Shown here one piece after another: positions 56,039-64,000 of a stretch of DNA of 64,000 nucleotides. Each line of letters begins with the position of its first letter. The first letter of the stretch is position 1. The DNA lies in NCBI GenBank assembly GCA_944739405.2, contig OX123190.2:18388807-18452806 (forward strand), in the 5' to 3' direction. The notes beneath the pieces were generated by a model. That model worked only from the letters and a program-made list of their open reading frames with translations. It was not told the origin of the DNA and did no database searches. The translations under genes were made by a program, and so were the position numbers. The DNA is from Euclidia mi. Taxonomy: Eukaryota > Arthropoda > Insecta > Lepidoptera > Erebidae.

Positions 56039-56924
56039 TCTTCTGTATATATAAAATCCTTGCGTTACTGACTGACTGACAGACAAGCTACAGCCAAAAC
56101 TATCCGGCGCAGGTAGTTGAAAATTGGCACGTATGTTCCTTGGGGACCGTAGGGGTGCACTAAGAAAGGATTTCCCGAAATTTCCACGGGATCCGGCAGA
56201 AATAGTTAAATTTAAAAAATCTGGCAAGTGCGAGTCGGTCTCGCGCACGAAGGGTTCCGTACCATCATCTATAAAAGAAAATCACGTTTGTTGAAAATAC
56301 TTAAATATTTTTTAAGTTTCTACCTGTTTATTAAAATCGAGTAAGTAACAAATTGCTTAAAAATTTCATTTGTTGTATGGGAGCCCCCCTTTATTATTAA
56401 CTTCTTTTAAATTTAATTATTTATTTTGAAAGGTAATATACAACTACATATTCAGTGAAAATTTTAAGCGTCTACCTGTTATCGTTAGTATTTTTCAGCA
56501 AAAAATACGCAAAAAACACGTTTGTTGTATGGGAGCCCTCTTTATTTAACTTTTTCTATTTATTTAATTATTTATTTTCAAAATTTATATATAACTACAT
56601 ATTTTGTGAAAATTTTAAGCATCTACCTGTTACCGCCGTATTTTACAGCAAAAAATACAAAAAAATCTCGTTTATTGTATGGGACCCCCACTTAATATTT
56701 TTTTTTTTTTTAATTTTTAGTATTTGTTGTTATAGCGGCAACTGAAATACATAATTTGTGAAAATTTCAGCTTTCTAGCTATCACAGTTTATGAGATACA
56801 GCCTGGTGACAGACAGACAGACAGACGGACAGACAGCGGAGGCTTAGTAATAGGGTCCCGTTTTTTACCTTTTAGGTACGGAACCCTAAAAAAGAGTGCA
56901 AGCGTAGTTGCAGGCGTTCTCTAG
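56039..56924 (+). mobile_element. Helitron-like element split by a MITE
   Basis: The 5' part (56039-56220) carries TATATATAAAATCCTTGCG to AATTTAAAAAA. The 3' part (56894-56924) carries GTGCAAGCGTAGTTGCAGG and ends CTCTAG. The two are separated by a (GTCY)n MITE sitting in the A-run. The order of insertion is therefore clear: Helitron first, MITE later. Confidence 0.85.
56221..56893 (-). mobile_element. (GTCY)n-carrying MITE, copy 3, expanded
   Basis: Reverse orientation of the elements at 3.7 and 5.9 kb. It begins GGCAAGTGCGAGTCGG, with GGTTCCGTACC and the (GACA)n tract at 56808-56835, and ends GGTACGGAACCCTAAAAAA. At about 673 bp it is about 150 bp longer than the others. The module around TGTTGTATGGGAGCCC occurs three times (56371, 56523, 56673) instead of twice. 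Confidence 0.85.
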
Positions 56925-57459
56925 TGTTAGTATAAACCTATTATAAAAATATAAACCTTAAGTACCTATCGAGAAAAGGTAGCCTTATCTATAACAAAAA
57001 CAGACAGCATTATCATATAATTTTACTTTAAAGATAAAATAATACGAAAACTTATTCTTAAGATAAAGTTATAATTTTTATATTGTGTCAGCAAGTTTCG
57101 CTAGATCTAGTACTCTGATGCGAAACAGATTACCATAGATATCTGAATATATTTTGTAGAAAATAATAAGACACGAGTTCCAAATAGTTTTCGATATACT
57201 TTAGATTATAGACGCTTTGCATAAGTTGTATCAGTCAACTACTAAAGTTGCTACACCCTTCAAAGTCTTTGCCGAATCTTTTACGAATTAAAACTTCTCG
57301 ATATTATTTTAAATTGATTTTATGATTAAGGTAAGTTTTATTTGGCTTATATTCCTACAAGTTATTAAATAATTAGTTGTGACAATATTACCATAAAAGA
57401 TAAGATGTTTCTCGGTTGTTGTTAATACTAATTAAGTACTTAGATTCAATTAAACCACA
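56925..57459. other. nothing recognised
   Basis: AT-rich, no supported feature. Confidence 0.4.
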
Positions 57460-57721
57460 TTTAGAACGGATGGATGAAAGAAGAAATACGAAAGGAGTGT
57501 ATCGTGCGAGAATTAATGGAAATGTCGATAGGGGACGCCCTAGGCGGACGTACGCCGACCAAATAGGTGACGTACTGAAAAAGGGCCAAATCAAAAATAC
57601 CCATAACCGACGCGCATGCATGATGAGGTTAATGAATGTCGATGAAGCGAAAGAGGTATGTTTGAACCGAAGCATGTGGCGTTCCATAGTCTCTGCCTAC
57701 CCCAATGGGAGACAGGCGTGA
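57460..57721 (+). pseudogene. RTE-like LINE ORF2 C-terminus, open
   Basis: The last about 86 residues of the pol protein are in one open frame ending in TGA: LERMDERRNTKGVYRARING, DRGRPRRTYADQIGDVLKKG, NRRACMMRLMNVDEAKEV, SIVSAYPNGRQA. It lines up with 34338-34640, where a stop and a frameshift occur. Upstream sequence is not LINE, so the copy is 5'-truncated. The codons for SAYPNGRQA are the region shared with SINE family a. Confidence 0.88.
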
Positions 57722-58159
57722 CGGTGTCGGTTCAACAGAGCTGGTATCACTACCAAGCCTTCCGGAGGCGCCTATAAATTTGCAATAATTTAAATGTAAT
57801 TTGAAATATTTTGAGCTAGATATGTCGAATAGGATGCTAGATAGTTAGTAATATTTGGGTCAATAGCGGTGGCCTCCAGCGCTTCAATCTAATTATGACT
57901 CGCTTTGTATTGTCCTACTTAATAAGTATATTTTAGTGTTAAACAATTTTGATATATATTTTTATTTACCTAACTGGTCTATATATCGTAATTACTTATT
58001 TGAAAATATCGCATGACTGTGTAGATACAGTTGTGATTAAGAGATGAGCCAATTTATATACATATTATATTTACAAATATATTATATTATATTTGCATAG
58101 GGTTCCCACCAAGAACTTAGGGTCCCAAGCCAACCTCACCTGCAAGTGGTGCACCTGTC
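57722..58159. other. nothing recognised
   Basis: AT-rich, no supported feature. Confidence 0.4.
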
Positions 58160-58325
58160 GATTAACGGACGAGGCTCTGGCAAACAAAATATCCCGATAA
58201 GCGGCAATAGGCTCGCCACCTATTACGTGGGATCGAAGCACTGGCGAAAAGTGGGCGCTTAACATGCCTCTGCCTACCCCTTCGTGGAAACAGGCATGAG
58301 TCTATGTATGTATGTATGTATGTAT
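58160..58325 (+). mobile_element. SINE family a, partial, (TATG)n tail
   Basis: GGCAATAGGCTCGCCACCTA, ACGTGGGATCGAAGCACTGG, TGCCTCTGCCTACCCCTTCG and a (TATG)n end at about 58302-58325. It is diverged from the other copies in the body, and the head is not recognisable. Confidence 0.75.
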
Positions 58326-58574
58326 ATTTACAAAATTTAAAAAATATACATAATGCATCATAACGAGAGTAGTTTTAAATAATGGAATACGGTTCATCAA
58401 TTAATATCTATTTTATGCATCGAAAAAACGAATTCAATAAGTAAACATGTCACAACGCAACGTTGCGCAACAAAATGATCACAAATATACGGGTATTATA
58501 TTAGCCAAAGGAAACAACATGATTAGAAGCGAAAGTTGCAGCATACTGGGGTCTAGTATGAGTTCTGCACAGTA

Positions 58575-58711
58575 ACGATAGACTAGTCGACGGAAACAAT
58601 TTTCATACATTTCCTAAATCCGCCCCCTAGCGGACTCTATCGATCGCAACTCTGCGATAGAGGCGCTTTTAGAAAATGTATGGAAATTGTTCCCGTCGAC
58701 TAGTCTATCGT
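58575..58711. mobile_element. foldback MITE with about 37-bp arms
   Basis: Left arm ACGATAGACTAGTCGACGG and following (58575-58612), right arm the complement (58675-58711), two or three mismatches. An inner imperfect palindrome CTCTATCGATCGCAACTCTG lies near the centre. No clear target duplication. Confidence 0.7.
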
Positions 58712-58923
58712 CAACGTGACAATCGAATGCCAAAAATCGTGGTAGACCCCCTGATGTCATCTTTATCTCATAACAACATACTTTTACTATTAACCGATAA
58801 AACAAGCTGAATTATGCTATTATTTATTATTATATATTAGCAGTTATTTCAAATTATCACAACGGTATTTACTCCTAAAGGAACACGCATACGTTAGGTA
58901 CATTGTGTACTTATCAACACAAT
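58712..58923. other. spacer before the hAT element
   Basis: AT-rich. Its last 8 bp (58916-58923, AACACAAT) are the left target duplication of the hAT element. Confidence 0.5.
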
Positions 58924-59938
58924 TAGGGAATGCAATCTCGATCGAGATCTCGGCCGAGATCAATCTCGGTCTAGCGAGATTAATCTCGGTCGAAAAATGG
59001 GCGAGATTACGAGATTGCACTCGAGCCTAAAAACGTCTTATTCGAAGCGCGAACTGACACTGACGGATCGCAATCTGTCGGTATCGGCATTAATAAAAAA
59101 TGAAATTAATTTATACGAGTCCGGGGGGTCAAAAGGCAAAATTTTACAGTTCGTGGATGTCTGCCTGAGAACTGCGGTTTCAATTCGCGTTGAATCCGAA
59201 AGGGCCTTCTCAGCGGCTGGTTATCTGGCCAACAGAAAAGGAAGCTGTTAGCAGACGATTCTTTGGACATTTTGTGCTTCTTAAGGAGCTCCTTTGAAAA
59301 TAATTCGTAATAATGGCTTGTGATTTGAACTGAACCAATCGTCCCTTTGATTGGTATATTTTGTTAATTAGGTTTTGTAATTTCTAATACTCTGCCTTAT
59401 TGGTATATTTTGTTAATTAATCTGTAATATCTAAAAAGTCTACAGAGTAGATATAGTTTTATTTACCTAATTGATAATAATACCTCAGTTTAGCAACATA
59501 GATGATAAGTATTTTTTTTTTTGACCTCTCGTTGTTTTGTTTATTATAAAAGAAATGATTTATTACTAAAAGATTTTTGTTTGATATTAGAAGCGAAGAC
59601 TGGTTGTTTCTTTCATTTCTTATTTGACAGATCCGTCCGTAAAAGTTTACTTCATAAAAGTTTATTAAAAAAATATAGACAGATAGGTAGGTACGTCAAA
59701 CAATTTTTGAAGCATAAAAGTCTATTGAAAAGTTCGTGAAAAGTAATGTTTATCTTATAATACTTAAAATGGTTATTATTTATGTCCTAATTTATTCAAA
59801 TATTGCGATTATTTACAAAAACACATACAAAACTGTCAATCTCGCGAGATCTCGAAATTGGCGAGATCTCACGAGATTGGCTTCATAATCTTGCGAGATC
59901 TCGCTTGAGCCCAAATCTCGCGAGATTTGCATTCCCTT
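58924..59938 (+). mobile_element. defective hAT element, copy 2, perfect TSD
   Basis: The element is 1015 bp, with ends TAGGGAATGCAATCTCG and CGAGATTTGCATTCCCTT and an exact 8-bp duplication AACACAAT (58916-58923, 59939-59946). It is the same family as 7137-8163 in opposite orientation. Both ends hold clusters of GAGATCTCG / TCTCGCGAGA palindromes. It inserted 54 bp upstream of the tRNA-Lys gene. Confidence 0.92.
59100..59310 (+). pseudogene. hAT transposase C-terminal remnant
   Basis: FVDVCLRTAVSIRVESERAF followed by SAAGYLANRK matches the hAT C-terminal dimerisation domain. The frame then changes near 59240, and SLDILCFLRSSFENN continues to a stop at 59308-59310. SERAFSAAG and an LCFLRS-type block are characteristic of hAT. 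The first two thirds of a transposase are absent, so this is a relic carried along by the element. Confidence 0.85.
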
Positions 59939-60000
59939 AACACAATACATATAAAATGTATATGTAGAAACCAATGAGTAATTTTGACAATGCCTAACAA

Positions 60001-60073
60001 GCCCGGCTAGCTCAGTCGGTAGAGCATGAGACTCTTAATCTCAGGGTCGTGGGTTCGAGCCCCACGTTGGGCG
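60001..60073 (+). tRNA. tRNA-Lys (anticodon CTT)
   Basis: A full 73-nt cloverleaf without intron. The acceptor stem GCCCGGC pairs with GTTGGGC (two G-T pairs), followed by discriminator G at 60073. The D-arm region TAGCTCAGTCGGTAGAGC contains box A. The anticodon stem TGAGA/TCTCA holds loop CTCTTAA with anticodon CTT at 60034-60036, which reads AAG codons for lysine. The T-arm GTGGG-TTCGAGC-CCCAC contains box B GGTTCGAGCCC. All stems are intact, unlike the SINE heads elsewhere. CCA is not encoded, as expected in eukaryotes. A T-run follows at 60081-60085. Transcription should be by RNA polymerase III. Confidence 0.97.
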
Positions 60074-60080
60074 CAATATC

Positions 60081-60085
60081 TTTTT
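60081..60085 (+). terminator. Pol III terminator of tRNA-Lys
   Basis: Five Ts start 7 bp after the tRNA 3' end. A second TTTTT follows at 60092-60096. Short T-runs on the coding strand stop RNA polymerase III. Confidence 0.85.
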
Positions 60086-60839
60086 GTATTTCTTTTTACT
60101 AATCTCACTCATTTTCTTACTGTTAATACAACTTTTACATTATTTTCATTCAACTTTGCTATTATTTCATCCGTGGAAGCCTTTTTTTACGCAAGATGTG
60201 TGAATTCTCGTGTAATAATTTTGATCTATGTGAGCGGCGGCCGGTGCTGTATGATGTGAGTTGATATGACCTCGTTACAGCTAAACAGATTATACTCACA
60301 ATGTCCTACAAAGCTACTATGTACCCATATAGACTTCTATGCGTCACTCTTGTGCCTAAAATTGCACTCTTATTAATTACTGGTGTATTTAGTAGATTGT
60401 ACGGATTGTAGATTGTATTGTGACAATGGTATGTCTCAAATAGTATATAACTGTTTAACAAAAGCAACTAGATAATAACAAATAATCTCACAAATATCAT
60501 CAATATTTATTAAAAAATCCATGACTAGAATTGAGTCTAATTTTTTAAAATTATTATTATCCTTGAAGCTACAGCTGATATAATCATAACTCATTAAAGT
60601 TAGCAAAAATAGCTCTGTATTACATGTTTTACTTGTAAGTTGTATATCAGTAAAAGATAAGAAGTCATCATATTTTTGAGGTGAGGTAAGTAAGTAAGCA
60701 ATATACATATACACGTGCTTATTTAATCTGTGACACAAGCAGCCAACCGGTCTAAAGATTTTATTTAGGTATGTGCTAGGATTCTTAGCGCCGTTTCATC
60801 GACAATTATTTGTGTAAGTATGTCTAAATCATGGCACAT
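60086..60839. other. nothing recognised
   Basis: AT-rich, no supported feature beyond the tRNA terminator. Confidence 0.4.
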
Positions 60840-60955
60840 CGCTATTCCCTTTGGACTGCAGAGGTCAAACAGCCAGTCGCTAAGTGGAAAAGCTAAAATA
60901 TTCAGTAGACTAGTAAGCAGATTCCAGTTGCAACTAGGATAACGCTAGAACTATG
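60840..60955 (+). mobile_element. SINE family b tail
   Basis: CGCTATTCCCTTTGGACTGC, CAGAGGTCAAACAGCCAGTC, AGACTAGTAAGCAGATTCCA and GGATAACGCTAG match the family b 3' end. Confidence 0.65.
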
Positions 60956-61884
60956 ATGTCAAGTAAATTAGTTATGTTCTAGTCATCTTCATAATTTTGT
61001 ACAACGAATACTAGTCATGCCCCGCGAGTCAAAAACACCTTCTCCATAGACCTGCGCATCGTATCATATCGCTTGCTCTGTTATTACTTCGTTTTGCGTT
61101 TGTTTTATGTCGGTTTCGTGATGTGACATTACTGTCTAAAGCTAGGTTATCATATTACAAAAAGATTTTTCAAATCCGATTGGTAGTTCACAAAATATAA
61201 GCTTCATCAAACAAACAAACAAACTTTAAGCAATACATATTTCCGAATAATAACACAGAGTTTCTCAATCCGACACATCCCACTCGTCGAATCCGTCGCA
61301 AGCAGCAAGCAAAGCGAACGTAAGTTTTGAATAAAATATAGGTAAGCGCACACTCGAGTGGTCCCCCGACAAGGCGAGAAAGCGAGGGAACCTAGACAAT
61401 GCATATCCCGTGCATTTTGCTAGATACTACCCTGCTACCGGTGCCAGACGCCTTTTGTTCACAAATCTTAGACTGCGACTAGAGATAGACGAGGCACCTA
61501 GCTGAGTTAGAAAAACATCACTACTCCGTATCACTTGTACTGAGCGAGGTTTGCAAAACAAAGTGGACTTTGAGCCATAGGTGGACGAATTTGCAACACA
61601 CCGCTCAGTTGCGTCGCACATCTTTAGTTGATATGCAACGTTTTAGGTACCTCACAGACACACACAAATACATACACACGAAGCTACAACAAAGGTATCT
61701 TAAGCATCCCTCGTAAAAAACAGTGCGTACCTATCCTTGTAATACGATTTCGTCTGGCTGTATCAAAAACCTTATGAAGACTAATTTCGCTGTGTTGGTT
61801 TGTGTTATTGAGTATTTCTGTTTTGTATAATCTTATTAGTTTGTAGTAGGTATATAAGTACGTCTGTATGGATCTAGTAAATTT
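60956..61884. other. no gene recognised
   Basis: Less AT-rich at 61250-61630. AAGCGAAC followed by GTAAGTTTTG (61320-61328) is a good donor-like site on the plus strand, but no exon is identifiable. The frames on the minus strand match nothing I know. Confidence 0.35.
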
Positions 61885-62045
61885 CCGTGAGGTGATAAAT
61901 TAAGAATACAAAATTTCAGTACTCTATTGCGTTCCATGGGTGCCGTTAGACGCTAAGGAATTTACACGAAGCAAATAGTACCTTTTGAAGAGACAGAAAT
62001 TACATTAAACTCTATACCAACCCATCTGGCCAGCGTGGCATAGTC
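61885..62045 (+). mobile_element. SINE family c, diverged
   Basis: CCGTGAGGTGATAAATTAAG, TTCCATGGGTGCCGTTAGAC, CTATACCAACCCATCTGGCC and AGCGTGGCATAGTCC follow the order of 36530-36770. Confidence 0.65.
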
Positions 62046-62563
62046 CACAAAAATCAAAGTCTTTTATTGACTTACAGCACTACTGAGAAGCAAATTAGGA
62101 GAAGCTTTATGTCAAACAGAGGAATGTAAAGGATACTTTTTAGGCCATACATCACCGTTATCTAAACTGATATGTGTCATTTTATTTGTTGTAGTGATGT
62201 AATTAGAATTTGATGAATAGTAGGCGGTCTTAGACTTGGGCATAGATTAATGATTCTACTCGCATAATGTTTATTTTACTTGATTACACAAAATAAAATG
62301 ATTCTCATGCCAATGTCACCCTATGTTTCATTATGCCCTTCATAGTCTGGTCTCGAAGTTTGAACGTCATTTCGACACTGTTGATGATTAATTGCTGTGG
62401 GACAAAATTAATGCAGCTACTATAGGATAAGCCATGGATAAGCCCCAGTTAAATTGCTTGCCAGATAACATCATGCAAATTTCGTTCTAATATTAATACG
62501 ATCTGCAAGATAATGCCTGTGGTAATGAAACTATGCCGTACTTGTCACAATATGACAATTTGA
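62046..62563. other. nothing recognised
   Basis: AT-rich, no supported feature. Confidence 0.4.
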
Positions 62564-62819
62564 ATGCCTCGTCTCGCGGCATAAACGTGCGCGTGGGATT
62601 GGGAGGTCTCGGGTTCGATTCCCGGGTCAGGCAAAGTGTTATTGCGTATTTCCGTTAGGAAATTCTCAGTAACAGCACGGAGTCTGGTAATGTGCCCGGT
62701 ACGGCAATAGGCTCGCCCTCTATAACGTGGGACCTAAAAATTCATGGCGAAATGTGGTTGTAATATTAGACCTCTGCCTACCCCTTCAGGGATACAGGAG
62801 TGAGTCTATAAAAAAAAAA
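62564..62819 (+). mobile_element. SINE family a, near full length
   Basis: Head TGCCTCGTCTCGCGGCATAA, box B in CTCGGGTTCGATTCCCGGGT, body and tail GGGATACAGGAGTGAGTCTA, then an A-run (62810-62819). It serves as the reference for the normal head orientation against the inverted copy at 30132. Confidence 0.88.
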
Positions 62820-62864
62820 TGCACGAATAACTCTTTATTCTAAGCGATCAGACGAGGTTGAATA

Positions 62865-62970
62865 ACTGCGTAAAACTGAATGGACTGTTCTGGGTTTGAT
62901 TCCTACTCGGTTTTGTCTCGAGTCTGGGTTTTATTTGTGCCTGTTGCTTGAATAGTTGTAAAGTTCCCCG
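62865..62970 (+). mobile_element. degraded SINE (family d)
   Basis: A box-B-like GGGTTTGATTCCTACTCGG is followed by GTCTCGAGTCTGGGTTTTAT. Related to 17645-17765. Confidence 0.4.
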
Positions 62971-62979
62971 CGTTATTTA

Positions 62980-63147
62980 TACTAATATTATAAAGCTAAG
63001 AGTTTGTTTGTTTGCTTGGACGCGCCTATCTCAGGAACTACTGGGCCGATTTAAAATGATAATTTTGTGTTACATACATAGCCCATTTATCGATGTGGAG
63101 CAGTAGCAAGGGCAAAATAACGAGGGTGTAACCGCGGGCTTATCTAG
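62980..63147 (+). mobile_element. Helitron-like element, second family
   Basis: ACTAATATTATAAAGCTAAG, a GTTT microsatellite, TATCTCAGGAACTACTGGGC, CCCATTTATCGATG and terminal CTTATCTAG followed by T. Same order as 24352-24551, slightly shorter. Confidence 0.65.
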
Positions 63148-64000
63148 TAATACTTATACCTAGTGCGGGCATTGCAATTTCATTGCAAAAAAATATTTAC
63201 GGTAGTGCGTTAATAACCACACAATGGTAACCTAAAGCGTGGGAGCTGGCCATACAAAAATAATAAAAAGTGACATTCCTTCTATTTATATGCCCGAGTT
63301 TATTTCAAATGATTAAACGAAAAAGGTATAAAATACCTTTGGAACAATTCCTACCAAGTGGTAAGGTAAAAACAAACTTATTAACAGCCTGTTGAAGGTA
63401 GAATCATTAAACTGGTACTACAATGGCACCCACGCATATAATAATAAACAGGATAAAGGCATGATTGCACTGCTTACTGTTGCCAACCTCACGTATAAAG
63501 CCGGCGGCCCATGGTGCGTGGTTTTTGAAATTATCCGACTCGCGGTTAACTTCAAACTGACACCAACTTTACGGACCTTGGGAAGCGTGCTTTATATTAC
63601 TCTGTAAACTATTCAGAAGGTCTGTGTAATAATAATTACGGACTTAATAATTTAGTTGTTCGAAAATCGATAATGGTTATCGGTTTATAAACGGTCTACG
63701 AGGGCTCATATAGAAATGCACCAGCACACTCGATTTGCTTTGATATCGTAAAATGCCTCACTTTTTTAGTCCATAAAATGCAGGTTATCTTATTGTAACA
63801 GCATTTAACATTTAGGATATTTTATGAAAAATATTCAAAACCTTATTATGAAAAATATACTGCTTCATATCGTTTCCAAAGCTTTAAATTGTACAATTAA
63901 AACTGCATTTGTCATCTGTCTTTCATTATAATAAATCATTTCGTTAGGTGCCTTTGTTTGTGACTCCAAAATATGAAAGGTCTGTAATAAAACAACGATT
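63148..64000. other. nothing recognised
   Basis: AT-rich to the end of the window. The 71-codon frame at 63392-63607 matches nothing I know. Confidence 0.4.

Noticed and set aside
57388..57687. 99-residue minus-strand ORF
   Set aside because: Antisense shadow of the LINE C-terminus at 57460-57721.

Overview
The window looks like intergenic or intronic nuclear DNA of a moth or butterfly (Lepidoptera, probably a ditrysian moth). It is AT-rich. It carries several repeat types I associate with lepidopteran genomes: tRNA-headed SINEs whose tail reads TCTGCCTACCCCTTCGGGG, MITEs carrying (GTCY)n microsatellites, and small TC...CTAG Helitron-like elements. It also holds fragments of non-LTR retrotransposons. 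I found no intact protein-coding gene. Almost all short ORFs are chance frames or lie inside repeats. The one gene I can assert firmly is a tRNA-Lys(CTT) at 60001-60073.

Region by region. 1-7 kb: SINE copies, two (GTCY)n MITEs, and a small CpG-rich segment with a GTAAGT donor on the minus strand (about 2028). 7.1-10.8 kb: two hAT-type elements in succession, each with an 8-bp target duplication. The second holds LINE debris, a Helitron-like element and a perfect GC-rich 21-bp hairpin. 11-27 kb: mostly unrecognised AT-rich DNA with SINE and LINE scraps, a broken reverse transcriptase (16.8-17.1 kb) and three Helitron-like copies. 27.1-30.0 kb: a 2.9-kb Tc1-like element with about 330-bp inverted arms. 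Nested in it is a mariner-type MITE, which itself holds a PIF/Harbinger MITE. 30-47 kb: SINEs (one with an inverted head, one chimeric), an RTE-like LINE C-terminus, a PIF-type foldback MITE and long featureless stretches.

47.9-52.95 kb is the most structured part. It is a head-to-tail array of about 206-bp Helitron-like units with a nested 209, 417, 834 and 2020-bp periodicity. The whole 2-kb block is duplicated with no difference seen. The first unit is interrupted by a 918-bp element sitting exactly between AAA and TTT without target duplication, as reported for Spy-group DNA transposons.

53-64 kb: more SINEs, several foldback MITEs, a (GTCY)n MITE inserted in a Helitron-like element, a second RTE-like C-terminus, a second copy of the first hAT family, and then the tRNA gene 54 bp past that copy's target duplication.

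The elements work together mainly as parasite and host. The dominant SINE shares its 3' end with the RTE-like LINE found here and probably uses its reverse transcriptase. The MITEs and small Helitrons are non-autonomous. No transposase or RT in the window is intact.
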